A stretch of 64,000 nt of DNA from DATBJJ01 sp963750915 (GTDB lineage: Bacteria > Acidobacteriota > Vicinamibacteria > Vicinamibacterales > 2-12-FULL-66-21), in the NCBI GenBank assembly GCA_963750915.1, contig CAVVSF010000009.1, forward strand, positions 841,011-905,010, in the 5' to 3' direction. This document shows positions 7,834 through 18,943 of this stretch, in pieces (position 1 is the stretch's first letter; each line of letters begins with the position of its first letter). Under the pieces are notes generated by a model, which was not told the DNA's origin, searched no databases, and saw only the letters and a program-made list of their open reading frames with translations. The translations under genes and the position numbers were made by a program.

Positions 7834-9675
7834 ATGACCAGGCCTTCATTTCTCTCTGAACTCGACCGCCGCGTCCTCGTCTGCGACGGCGCGATGGGGA
7901 CGATGCTCTATGCCCGCGGCATCTTCCTCAATCGCTCGTTCGACGAGCTCAACCTGACGAAGCCGGACCTCGTCTCGGAAGTGCACGAGATCTATATCCG
8001 CCACGGCTCGGACGTGATCGAGACGAACACGTTCGGCGCCAACCGCGTGAAGCTCGGCGTGTTCGGCCTCGGCGACCAGGTGCACGAGGTCAACCTGCGC
8101 GGGGCGCGCCTGGCCCGCCACGCGGCCCGCGATCAGGCGTGGGTCGCCGGCTCGATCGGGCCGCTCGGCGTCCGCGTCGAACCGTGGGGCCGCACCGGCG
8201 TCGACGAAGCCGAGGCGATTTTCGCCGAGCAGGCGCGCGCCCTGGTCGAGGGCGGCGTCGATCTGTTCGTGCTCGAAACCTTCCGCGACGTCAACGAGAT
8301 GAGCGCCGCGATCCGCGGCGTGCGTTCGGTGTGCAGCCTGCCGGTCGTCGCCCAGATGACGACGGAGGAGGACGGCAACACGACCGACGGCGTCGCTCCG
8401 GAAACGTTCGTCCCCGAGCTCGAACGCCAAGGCGCCGACGTCGTCGGGCTGAACTGCAGCGTCGGCCCGGCGCCCATGCTCGACACGATCGAGCGGCTGG
8501 CGAAGGTCGCGACAGTCCGCCTGTCGGCGCAGCCGAACGCCGGCAAGCCGCGCGAGATAGAGGGCCGCAACATCTATCTCTGCTCGCCTGAATACATGGC
8601 GTCGTACGCGCGGCGGTTCATCGACGCCGGCGTCCGCCTGGTCGGCGGCTGCTGCGGGACGACGCCCGAGCACATCCGGGAGATCAAGCAGGCGGTGCGC
8701 GCGCTGTCGCTCAAGCGCGTCGGTCCTGGCACGCGCAGCGGCGAGGTGCCGGCGCCGAACCCGGGCCCGCCGCCTGCCATCGTCCCGCGGGCGGCGAAGT
8801 CGCGGATGGGAAATGCGCTCGAGCGCGGCACGTTCGTCGTCAGCGTGGAACTGGTGCCGCCGCGCGGCTACCGCGCCGAAGCGCTGGTCGAGCAGGCGCG
8901 GCAGCTGCGTATCCTCGGCGTCAACCTGGTGAACATCCCGGACGGGCCGCGCGCGACCGGGCGCATGAGCGCGCTCGCGGCCGCGGTCATGGTCGAGCAG
9001 CAGGGCATCGAGACGATCCTTCATTACGCCTGCCGCGATCGCAACATGATCGGGATGCAGTCGGATCTGCTCGGCGCGCATGCGATGGGGCTGCGGAACG
9101 TGCTGCTCGTCACGGGCGATCCGCCCCGGGTTGGCGACTATCCCGACGCGACCGCCGTCTACGAAGTCGACTCGATCGGCCTGACCAACCTCGTGGCGAA
9201 GCTGAATCGCGGCCAGGACATCGGCGGCCAGCCAATCGGCCAGCCGACGGCGTTTCACATCGGCGTCGCCGCCAACCCCGGCGCCTTCGACGTCGAGCAG
9301 GAGCTCAGGCGCTTCGCTTACAAGATCGAGGCCGGAGCGGAATTCGCAATCACGCAGCCGGTATTCGACGTCGAGGCGCTGCGCGCGTTCCTCGCCCGCG
9401 TCGGCGACCGGTCGATCCCCGTGCTGGCCGCGCTGACGCCGCTCGAGAGCCTGCGCCACGCCGAGTTCATGGCCAACGAGGTGCCGGGCGTCATCGTACC
9501 GGCCGAAACCCTGGAGCGGATGCGGCTGGCGGAAGAGGCCGGGCGGGCCCGCGACGAAGGGCTGGAGATTGCGAGCGAGCTGGTCGGGGAATTGGCGGGG
9601 AGCGTGCAGGGCTTGCAGCTGACGGTTCCTGCCGGGAGCTTCGACACCGTGGTGCAGCTGCTGGAACGGGTGTAG
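7834..9675 (+). CDS. Bifunctional homocysteine S-methyltransferase / 5,10-methylenetetrahydrofolate reductase
   Basis: A 613-aa fusion of two one-carbon enzymes, of the type seen in Bacillus YitJ. The N-terminal half (about 1-290) is a homocysteine methyltransferase barrel with VCDGAMGTMLYARG near 13, NCSVGPAPML near 208 and the zinc-binding GGCCGTTPEH near 272. The C-terminal half (about 320-610) is an MTHFR barrel with SVELVPPRGYR near 335 and LLVTGDPPRVGDYPDA near 424. It could make methyl-THF and pass the methyl to homocysteine, although the methyl donor of the first half is not certain. The start ATG is 9 bases after the phosphoesterase. Confidence 0.92.
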   Translation: MTRPSFLSELDRRVLVCDGAMGTMLYARGIFLNRSFDELNLTKPDLVSEVHEIYIRHGSDVIETNTFGANRVKLGVFGLGDQVHEVNLRGARLARHAARDQAWVAGSIGPLGVRVEPWGRTGVDEAEAIFAEQARALVEGGVDLFVLETFRDVNEMSAAIRGVRSVCSLPVVAQMTTEEDGNTTDGVAPETFVPELERQGADVVGLNCSVGPAPMLDTIERLAKVATVRLSAQPNAGKPREIEGRNIYLCSPEYMASYARRFIDAGVRLVGGCCGTTPEHIREIKQAVRALSLKRVGPGTRSGEVPAPNPGPPPAIVPRAAKSRMGNALERGTFVVSVELVPPRGYRAEALVEQARQLRILGVNLVNIPDGPRATGRMSALAAAVMVEQQGIETILHYACRDRNMIGMQSDLLGAHAMGLRNVLLVTGDPPRVGDYPDATAVYEVDSIGLTNLVAKLNRGQDIGGQPIGQPTAFHIGVAANPGAFDVEQELRRFAYKIEAGAEFAITQPVFDVEALRAFLARVGDRSIPVLAALTPLESLRHAEFMANEVPGVIVPAETLERMRLAEEAGRARDEGLEIASELVGELAGSVQGLQLTVPAGSFDTVVQLLERV

Positions 9676-9704
9676 GCGCCAGTGCTGAGAATGGTCGTAA
9701 GTGC

Positions 9705-9733
9705 TTGCTCGACTTGCCCTAACCGGATATAGT
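9705..9733 (+). promoter_or_regulatory. Candidate sigma-70 promoter TTGCTC-N17-TATAGT
   Basis: A -35-like TTGCTC (9705-9710) and a -10-like TATAGT (9728-9733) are separated by 17 bp. They lie after the stop of the methyltransferase/MTHFR fusion and about 15 bp before the ATG of the methyltransferase pair. Confidence 0.5.
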
Positions 9734-9748
9734 CCGAGTGCCCGTCCC

Positions 9749-10408
9749 ATGGACCACACAGATGTGAGTCATCAGCGCTGGCAAGACCACTGGCTCTTTT
9801 TTTCTCATTTTCGGAAGAGTCCGCGCACCGTCGGCGCGATCGCGCCGAGCTCTCGACGGCTGGCGCACGCGATGGTGGACGGGCTGGACGTGTCGCCCGC
9901 CAGCCGCGTCGTCGAACTCGGGCCGGGGACCGGTGCGATCACGGTCGAGATTGCCGCGAGGCTGCCGCCGGCCGCCCGCTGCCTGGCCATCGACATCGAT
10001 CCCGTCTTTACGGCGCGCGTCGCCGCACGCTGGCCCGGCATCGAGGCGATTTGCGATCGCGCCGAGCACCTCGTCGAGATCGCGGGCTCGCGCGGCCTCC
10101 TGCCGATCGATCACATCGTCTCCGGTCTGCCGTTTGCGAGCCTGCCATCCGCCAGCGCCCGCGCCATCGTCGACGCGATTGTGACCTCGCTGCGGCCGGG
10201 TGGAACCTTCACGACTTTCCAGTACGTTCATGCGTTCGCGCTGCCGCCGGCCGTGGCGGTCCGGCGCACGCTCGCTGCCCGCATGGGGTCGAGTCCGACG
10301 CGTCAGCTCGTCGTGGGAAACCTGCCGCCCGCCCTCGTCGTGCGCTGGACGAAAGCCGTCCCGGCCGCGGCGCCCGATAGTGTGCGTCCTCAACGAGACC
10401 TCGCATGA
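9749..10408 (+). CDS. Class I SAM methyltransferase, phospholipid N-methyltransferase-like
   Basis: A 219-aa protein (start moved to the ATG at 9749, just after a promoter) with N-terminal FFSHFRKSPRTVGAIAPSS, a sequence seen in PmtA-like and rRNA-dimethylase-like lipid methyltransferases. Motif I is VVELGPGTGAITVEIA, and the motif IV region is HIVSGLPFASLP. Related proteins methylate phosphatidylethanolamine at the membrane surface. The second methyltransferase starts in its stop codon (ATGA overlap), so the two are translationally coupled. Lipid N-methylation is inference; other substrates are possible. Confidence 0.75.
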   Translation: MDHTDVSHQRWQDHWLFFSHFRKSPRTVGAIAPSSRRLAHAMVDGLDVSPASRVVELGPGTGAITVEIAARLPPAARCLAIDIDPVFTARVAARWPGIEAICDRAEHLVEIAGSRGLLPIDHIVSGLPFASLPSASARAIVDAIVTSLRPGGTFTTFQYVHAFALPPAVAVRRTLAARMGSSPTRQLVVGNLPPALVVRWTKAVPAAAPDSVRPQRDLA

Positions 10409-11109
10409 TCACTTTGTTTGATCGCAAGGAGAGCGGGCAAGACGACGAACTGCTGACGACGAGCAGCGGTACCGCGCAGTTGTCCGTCGCTGCGGTCGAG
10501 AACGACTTCGTCGAGGGCGTGTACGAGAAACTGGCGTCGGTCTACGACCTCGCTTTCGGCCCGACGCTGCAACCCGGGCGGGTCCGCGCCATCCGTCAGA
10601 TGGGTATCCAGCCGGGCGAGCGCGTGCTCGAGGTCGGCGTCGGCACGGGCATCAACCTGTCGCTCTATCCGAAGCGCTCCAACATCACTGGCATCGACTT
10701 CTCTTGCTCGATGCTGGAGAAGGCGCGGGACCGCGTCGCGCGGATGGGCCTCCGCAGCCTCCGCCTGCTGCAGATGGACGCCGCCGACCTGAAGTTCGCC
10801 GACGATTCCTTCGACATCGTCTATGCGCCCTACCTGATCTCGGTCGTCCCCGACCCGGTGAAGGTCGCGTGCGAAATGCGCCGGGTCTGCCGTCCGGGCG
10901 GGCGCATCATCTTCCTCAATCACTTTCTCAGTCCGAACCTGTTCGTCTCCCGCGTCGAGCGCCTGATCTCGCCGTTCACGATTCACATCGGCTTCAAGGC
11001 CGATCTCGACCTGCCCGGTTTCCTGTCGCAGGCGCAGCTGCAGCCGGTCTCGATCGAGAAGGTGAACGTGCCGCGGATCTGGTCGCTCGTGACCTGCGTC
11101 AAGGACTGA
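10405..11109 (+). CDS. Class I SAM methyltransferase, UbiE/PmtA-like
   Basis: A 234-aa methyltransferase with motif I VLEVGVGTGINLSLYP near 73, FDIVYAPYLISVVPDP near 134 and the post-motif loop CRPGGRIIFLNHF near 160. The stretch VYEKLASVYDLAFGPTLQPGR before motif I is typical of Rhodobacter-type phosphatidylethanolamine N-methyltransferases and UbiE relatives. Its start overlaps the previous methyltransferase by 4 bp, suggesting successive methylations of one substrate, for example phosphatidylcholine synthesis. Ubiquinone or menaquinone methylation is the main alternative. Confidence 0.75.
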   Translation: MITLFDRKESGQDDELLTTSSGTAQLSVAAVENDFVEGVYEKLASVYDLAFGPTLQPGRVRAIRQMGIQPGERVLEVGVGTGINLSLYPKRSNITGIDFSCSMLEKARDRVARMGLRSLRLLQMDAADLKFADDSFDIVYAPYLISVVPDPVKVACEMRRVCRPGGRIIFLNHFLSPNLFVSRVERLISPFTIHIGFKADLDLPGFLSQAQLQPVSIEKVNVPRIWSLVTCVKD

Positions 11110-11116
11110 CCGACAG

Positions 11117-13450
11117 CTACTGAATTTTGCGCGTCACGACCGGCGTCGTGGCGCCGCGGTCGCGCGGGTCGTAGATCCTGACCCGCATCTCGACGTCCGA
11201 CAGCGCGATCGGCGTCCAGTCCAGCTTCCCCAGGCTGTTGGCGGCGCTGAATCGCGAGCGGTACTCCTGGTTTTCTTCCCACTCATCGAGGACAAGGTAA
11301 ACCGACCAGCCTCGCGCCTGCAGGTGCGCGACCAGGGCGTCGAGGCGATCGTGCGGGACGAAGTCGTAGCGGAGCGTAGTCCGGGACCCGTAGTACCGGA
11401 TCGAACCGCTGTGCTGCATGGCCAGGAAGAGCGATCGCGCCGGCAGTTCGCGGCCGACGAACTCACCGACCTTCTGGTAGCGCAGCTCGCCGCGTTGCAG
11501 CAGGAAGATGCCCTTGCCGACCGTGTAGGAGACGCCGTGCCACGCCAGCAGCGAGAGAAGGGCGACGCCGGCAGTGCCGGCGAAGGGTAGCCGCCGCAGC
11601 GCCAGCACCAGGACACCCGCCGCCAGCACGATCAGCATCGGGTACGACGGCAGCACGAATCGCAGGTACCACCAGTCCTCGAACGGGATGTAGGCGACAT
11701 AGGCGAGCCAGACCAGAAGCGAGAAGCTGAGCATGAGCCAGGCCAGCATGCCGCGGCTGATTCGCTGCCGCGTGACGCCCGAGCGCAGCGCCAGCGGCGC
11801 GGCCACGAACGCGAGCGCGATCGGCGTCTGCGTTTCGAGGAACCAGCGCGGATAGCGTGAAAGGTTCGGCCCGACGAACGACCAGGAGAACAGCTGGTCG
11901 CTCGGGCCGTAGCCGGACAGGAAGGGAGATCCGTACCAGTAGTTGAAGAGCACTGCGACGGCAATCGGCCCGATGGCGGCGGTCGCCGCGAATGCCACCG
12001 CATCGATCGCGGCCGGCGTGGCGCGCGACTTGAACCATCGCACCACGTATGGGATCGCGACGACAACGGCCAGCATCGCCAGATTGGGGCGGGTGAGGAT
12101 CGCGAGCGTGGTCGCCATCCCCGCGGCGACAGCGGCGCGGCGCGACGGCCGCAGCGCCGCGACGAACGCCGCGAGCCACCACGCCGCCACCGGGACGTCG
12201 CTCATCGGCGCGAGCGAGCTGTTGAGGAACGCGGGGCTGGTGCCGAGCCACGTCGCCGCGAACAGGCCGGTCGTCGTACCAAGGAGATCGCGTCCCAGCA
12301 CGAACGTCAGCCAGACCGTCAGGCCGGCGAGCATCGGCACCACGAGGTAGATGGCATCGGGACCCCCGATCAACCGGAGGCCGGCCATGACCAGCGGCAA
12401 GCCCGGGGAGTAGGTCGGGACGATGCGGCCATGGACGCCGAACGCAGGCTGAGGAGTGAAGCCGAGCGGCGAGATGACCGACTCCGTCACCCAATCTGGG
12501 AGCTCCGCTGCCACGGGCTGGTCGACGAAGAGCTCTCCGCGCGCAAACAGCTCGGACTGCGCAGCGTAACCGTATGAATCGGCGCCGCCAGCGGTGTGCG
12601 CCCCGAGCGTCCAGGCGATGACGATGGTCGCGAGCGCGCCCGCGGCCGCAATCGCCGCGGCAACCCGGTCGCTGGTCGCGAACGCGCCGGCGGGGTCGAG
12701 CCGGCGCATCACGAAACCGAGTGCAGCCAGCAGCGCGGCCCAGAGGTTGCCCAGCCCTCGCAGGGTCGTATCGGAGTAGAGGAGCGCCGTGGCCAGCGCG
12801 AATGTGTGAGGCGCCATCAGGAGCTTGAAGGCGCTGACGCGGTCGGCGAACAGGATCAGCGCGAACAGGACGATGACGGCGGCGCGGACGGCGACAGCGA
12901 CGCGTCGCGGCACGCGATCGTGCGGTAGCCTGCCCGGCTCTGCCAGCAGCAGCACCGCCGCCGCGAACAACGCCGCGGCCCACCAGGGCAGCGTGCTGAA
13001 CTGCCGCTGTGCGGCTGGAATGACGTTGACTTCGAAGATGCCGCGGGTGAACCCGTGGACGTTGGCGAACTCCAAGTATGTCAGCTGCCAGCCGCCGCGC
13101 TCTCCGGTCAGCGCCAGCACGTGCCCGGTTCCACGCGGCGCGGCGACCGTCGTGTCCAGCCGCGACTCGGATCCCGCTGCCAGCGATACTCGCGCCACGG
13201 GCGAGCCGTCGAGCGTCAGCGCTATCTCCTGCGGCGTGGCGCCGCCGCGGAGCCGTACCACGATCGCCGTGTGGGCGTCGTCGAGCTCAGAAAGGTCTGG
13301 CAGGTCGATTGAAAGCGTGGTGTCCGCCGGCGTCCGCGGCGACGTCACGACGCGAACCCGCTCGCGCCCGAAGTCAGTCGGCACCCGCGCCGCGAGCACG
13401 ACAGCGCAGAGCGCGGCAAGCGCCAGCCGCAGCGCCAGACTCCGCGTCAC
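11117..13450 (-). CDS. Multispanning membrane glycosyltransferase-like protein (GT39/ArnT-like) with periplasmic N-domain
   Basis: A 777-aa protein. The start is the GTG at 13450, overlapping the stop of the upstream gene by 4 bp; the longer open frame beyond it is antisense to real coding. After one signal-anchor helix there is a β-rich domain (about 30-170), then about 11 membrane segments. Features of polyprenol-sugar-dependent GT-C enzymes are visible: GGADSYGYAAQSELFARGEL in the first loop, PTYSPGLPLVMAG, and LAPMSDVPVAAWW. A soluble tail ends the protein. The N-terminal domain (TTLSIDLPDLSELDD, GERGGWQLTYLEFANVHG) is clearly related to that of the next gene upstream. Substrate unknown. 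Confidence 0.78.
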   Translation of the reverse strand: MTRSLALRLALAALCAVVLAARVPTDFGRERVRVVTSPRTPADTTLSIDLPDLSELDDAHTAIVVRLRGGATPQEIALTLDGSPVARVSLAAGSESRLDTTVAAPRGTGHVLALTGERGGWQLTYLEFANVHGFTRGIFEVNVIPAAQRQFSTLPWWAAALFAAAVLLLAEPGRLPHDRVPRRVAVAVRAAVIVLFALILFADRVSAFKLLMAPHTFALATALLYSDTTLRGLGNLWAALLAALGFVMRRLDPAGAFATSDRVAAAIAAAGALATIVIAWTLGAHTAGGADSYGYAAQSELFARGELFVDQPVAAELPDWVTESVISPLGFTPQPAFGVHGRIVPTYSPGLPLVMAGLRLIGGPDAIYLVVPMLAGLTVWLTFVLGRDLLGTTTGLFAATWLGTSPAFLNSSLAPMSDVPVAAWWLAAFVAALRPSRRAAVAAGMATTLAILTRPNLAMLAVVVAIPYVVRWFKSRATPAAIDAVAFAATAAIGPIAVAVLFNYWYGSPFLSGYGPSDQLFSWSFVGPNLSRYPRWFLETQTPIALAFVAAPLALRSGVTRQRISRGMLAWLMLSFSLLVWLAYVAYIPFEDWWYLRFVLPSYPMLIVLAAGVLVLALRRLPFAGTAGVALLSLLAWHGVSYTVGKGIFLLQRGELRYQKVGEFVGRELPARSLFLAMQHSGSIRYYGSRTTLRYDFVPHDRLDALVAHLQARGWSVYLVLDEWEENQEYRSRFSAANSLGKLDWTPIALSDVEMRVRIYDPRDRGATTPVVTRKIQ

Positions 13451-15318
13451 AAGCCTCCGAGCCACGGAACGCGCATGAACTCGAGCCCGTGCGCGGCGGC
13501 GGCGTTGCCGAGGATGAAGAGCGGCCAGTAGAAGCGGCACCGCGGGAGAATCAGGTTGAACGCGACCGTCAGCGGAATCATGACCCGGCTGACGGCGAGC
13601 GAGTGGCCTTCCCACACCGCTGGCCCGAGAACCAGCATCAGTACGGCGTAGGCGGCGCCGAGGCGCCACCACGGCGACCGCCAGTCCCGGTACCAGAACA
13701 GCACGATCGCCTGAGTCGTGAGCGAGATCAACGCGAGGAGGGCGAAGCGCGAGAACGAGTCCCAGCCCTCCGCGCCGAGCTCCCGGAGCGTCATCTGCCA
13801 CTTGCCAAAGTAGGCCGTCAGCGGCGGCGCGAAGTTGCGAAGCCCGGCGCTCGTCGGCTCGATGCCGATCTGCCAGATGTAGATGCTCCACAACACCAGC
13901 GGCGCGACGATGAGAAGGCCCTGGACGACGAAGGTCCGGACCGCCCTCGCGTTGATCGCCAAGGGCGTACAGATGACGCCGGCGAGCAGGTTGGTCTCGC
14001 GGGTCAGGCCGGAGAGGCCGAGCAGCCCGCCGGCGAGCCATGGTCGCTGCTTCTCGACGGCGGCAACGCCCAAGGTGATGAGCAACATGCTCGGGCCGTC
14101 GGGGACGGCCTGGCGCATCGACGACAGCAGGCCGTCGCTGAACATGATCGCAATCCAGCCGAGCGTCGGACGCAGTGAACCGGCGGGCAGCCAGCGAAAC
14201 AGAAGGACGCCGAGCCCGGCCCAGCACAGCACGTTCAGCAGCGCGTAGGCCTGCAGGACGTACCAGGGCTGGCCGCCGCCCAGCAGCCAGGCGATCCAGG
14301 GCAGCAGGATCCGCCGGGCGCGGTAGGCGGGGTCGTCGACCGCCGTCACGATTTCCGGGCTCCGCAGCAGCGGATCGAGCGCGATCTGGGCGTAGAACTG
14401 CCCATCGTAGCCGGAGCCCTTGTTGAGGACGTGCGGTACTGTCCGCAGGCTCGGCACGGCGTGCTGCTCGAAATCTTCACCGAACACGATGAGCGACGTA
14501 AACCCGGTATCCGGATGATGGAACTGGCCGACGCTCCAGAGAATCAGCGCGACGGCGGCGAGGTGCGGCAGGTAGGGCTCGACCCGCGGTGCGGCCGCGC
14601 GCAGCGTCGGGCGCAACGCGCGGGCCAGGCGCAGCAGCGGTTCCAGGTAGAGGATGGCCGTGCAGATGCCGAACGTCGTCGCCGACAGCAGGATCCGGTA
14701 CTGCGACACCTGAGCGGCGGCAAGCGCCGCCGTGAACAGAACCCCGACGATGACGGCGGCAAACCAGTACAGCCATCGAAGCGGGCGCCGTCTGATCCAA
14801 TCGAGCTTCGGCCTCGCGACGAGAGCGGCGCCGGCGGCGACGAGCAGCAGCCAGATCGGTACCGCCGGAGCAACGCGCTCTCGCGGGACGATCACGAACT
14901 CGAATACACCGCTCGAGTGGCCGTAGATATTCGCGATTTCGAGAGACGTCAGCTGCCAGTTGGCGAGGTCGCCGGCGAGCACCAGGCGATGGCCGGGCCC
15001 CGGTGGAATGAAGGCCGAGGCATCGACGCGGACGACCTCGCCAGCCGGGATCAGCAGCCGTGTGACCCGCAGATCATCGATTGTGACGCGGATGGCGACC
15101 GGTTCGGCGGTACCCCGCAGCCGGAAGATCAGCGCCGCAGGCTGCCCTGACAGCCGCGACAGATCGGGGAGCTCGACCTGCAGAACCGGTTGAACCGCAC
15201 CGCGCGGTTCCGTGACGATGCGGTTGCGGATGCGTTCGAACTCGGGCGCCACGTGCGTCGCCAGCACGGCGAGGCAGAGGAGAGCGAGGACTAAGGGATA
15301 AACGATCCGCCGGAGCAT
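13447..15318 (-). CDS. Multispanning membrane protein of uncharacterised GT-C-like family, with paralogous N-domain
   Basis: A 623-aa membrane protein. One N-terminal helix is followed by a β-rich periplasmic domain (about 25-165: VLQVELPDLSRLSGQPA, GDLANWQLTSLEIANIYGHS) matching the neighbouring gene, then about ten membrane segments. Motifs typical of this uncharacterised family are GSGYDGQFYAQIALDPLLR and DDPAYRARRILLPWIAWLL, plus SGLTRETNLLAG. The C-terminal half differs from its neighbour. It lies in a minus-strand series with a MurG-like enzyme and Lon. A role in polysaccharide or glycolipid assembly is likely but unproven. Confidence 0.72.
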   Translation of the reverse strand: MLRRIVYPLVLALLCLAVLATHVAPEFERIRNRIVTEPRGAVQPVLQVELPDLSRLSGQPAALIFRLRGTAEPVAIRVTIDDLRVTRLLIPAGEVVRVDASAFIPPGPGHRLVLAGDLANWQLTSLEIANIYGHSSGVFEFVIVPRERVAPAVPIWLLLVAAGAALVARPKLDWIRRRPLRWLYWFAAVIVGVLFTAALAAAQVSQYRILLSATTFGICTAILYLEPLLRLARALRPTLRAAAPRVEPYLPHLAAVALILWSVGQFHHPDTGFTSLIVFGEDFEQHAVPSLRTVPHVLNKGSGYDGQFYAQIALDPLLRSPEIVTAVDDPAYRARRILLPWIAWLLGGGQPWYVLQAYALLNVLCWAGLGVLLFRWLPAGSLRPTLGWIAIMFSDGLLSSMRQAVPDGPSMLLITLGVAAVEKQRPWLAGGLLGLSGLTRETNLLAGVICTPLAINARAVRTFVVQGLLIVAPLVLWSIYIWQIGIEPTSAGLRNFAPPLTAYFGKWQMTLRELGAEGWDSFSRFALLALISLTTQAIVLFWYRDWRSPWWRLGAAYAVLMLVLGPAVWEGHSLAVSRVMIPLTVAFNLILPRCRFYWPLFILGNAAAAHGLEFMRVPWLGGL

Positions 15319-15376
15319 ATGGGAGCCGTGGCACAGTACCGGAGTACCGTCGGCGAATCAAGTGATCGTCGGCGCA

Positions 15377-16480
15377 TCACACGTGATCGCCGATGCGGCG
15401 GGCGACGATCTCGGCGCCGTTCGTCGGTGGATGCTCGGGCGGCGGCGGCGCCGCGACGATCCGGTCGAGGGCTTGCTGCCAGCGGCCGCCGAAGAGGTCG
15501 TCGTGCTCGATCGGCGCGCAGCGGAGGTAGCGCGGCATCTCGCGCACGAGGATGTCGTATTCCGCGAACCGGCCGCGGGACGTGTAGAGGATCGCGGTCC
15601 GGTTGGCGATGCACTCGGCGATGATGCCGTAGCCTGGCTTGGTCGCGACGACGTCGCAGGCGCCGACGAGGTCCTCGTAGCGCAGGCCGTGCCGGTAGAC
15701 GGCAGATTCGTCCACCGCGAACACGCCGTCGCGCTGCAGTGCTGGATCGGGATCGCCGCGCTCCGTCACGACCAGACCGTAGCGATCGAGGCAATCGAGC
15801 TGCGCGACGTCCAGCCCGCTGACGCCGTAGCCGCCGAACGACGACAGCACCAGCGGACGCTCCGCGGGCAGGCCGAGCACCTGCCGCACCTCGTCCGCCG
15901 GCCGGGCCGCATGCCTGGCGACGAACGGCACGTCCTCGATCGTGGTGAACGTCGCGAAGCCGCCGTGCATCGGCAGCCGCCAGGCGACGCCGCACTCGCG
16001 ATACGCCTGCCGGATTGCCGGCAGCAGGTCCGACTCGGCGGCGAGTGCCTCGGCGTACTCCTCGTAGATCCAGTCCCAGGTGAAGTTGCCGACGACCACT
16101 GCCGGCACGCCGGCGACGGCCGCCGCGGCGCAGCCGAGCGGCGGCGCGTCGACGACGACGAAGCGCACGTCGTGACGACGCAGCAAGGCCGCCTCGTCGC
16201 GGGCGCGCTCCGGCAGGGTCCGGTGAAAGGCCGCAGCCTGTGTGATCGTCGCCGCCGCATCGAGGCGGAGGCTGTCGATCTGGATCACACCGGTGTCGCA
16301 TTCGCCCGGGAGCAGCGTGATCGGTACGCGCGCGGTGCGTTCGACCAGCCAGCGCGCCGCCGACGTCCTGACGACGATCTCGAGATCGGGGCGGGCCGCG
16401 CCGAGCGCGTTGATGATTTCGATCTGGCGTGAGGCGTGGCCGAAGCCGTGGCCGGAGACGTAGAACGCGACGGCAGCCAA
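15377..16480 (-). CDS. MurG-like (GT28/GT-B) glycosyltransferase
   Basis: A 367-aa protein with a GT-B form. The N-terminal FYVSGHGFGHASRQIEIINAL is a glycine-rich loop like that in MurG and in the N-domain of L-arabinokinase-type proteins. The C-terminal half has LSSFGGYG near 232 and a donor-binding stretch CDVVATKPGYGIIAECIAN near 290. The start is a TTG at 16480, 7 bp after the lon stop; no ATG gives the glycine-rich loop near the N-terminus. Placement with two membrane glycosyltransferase-like genes suggests a shared glycan or glycolipid pathway. Donor and acceptor are unknown. Confidence 0.75.
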   Translation of the reverse strand: MAAVAFYVSGHGFGHASRQIEIINALGAARPDLEIVVRTSAARWLVERTARVPITLLPGECDTGVIQIDSLRLDAAATITQAAAFHRTLPERARDEAALLRRHDVRFVVVDAPPLGCAAAAVAGVPAVVVGNFTWDWIYEEYAEALAAESDLLPAIRQAYRECGVAWRLPMHGGFATFTTIEDVPFVARHAARPADEVRQVLGLPAERPLVLSSFGGYGVSGLDVAQLDCLDRYGLVVTERGDPDPALQRDGVFAVDESAVYRHGLRYEDLVGACDVVATKPGYGIIAECIANRTAILYTSRGRFAEYDILVREMPRYLRCAPIEHDDLFGGRWQQALDRIVAAPPPPEHPPTNGAEIVARRIGDHV

Positions 16481-16487
16481 CGCGGTG

Positions 16488-18893
<2,406 letters not shown>

Positions 18894-18902
18894 CGGTCCC
18901 CC

Positions 18903-18908
18903 AGTCTA
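18903..18908 (-). promoter_or_regulatory. -10-like TAGACT before lon
   Basis: On the minus strand TAGACT ends nine bases before the lon ATG (18893), with a G-rich GGGGGACC between. This is the same close spacing as at other genes in the window. Confidence 0.4.
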
Positions 18909-18943
18909 TCGCATTCGCTTCGGCCGTTCAGGCCCGCGAAGCG

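Noticed and set aside
13451..14227. N-terminal extension of the 11.1-13.5 kb membrane protein to 1036 residues
   Set aside because: It is out of frame with, and fully inside, the well-supported upstream membrane gene; the GTG at 13450 with a 4-bp overlap is the natural start.
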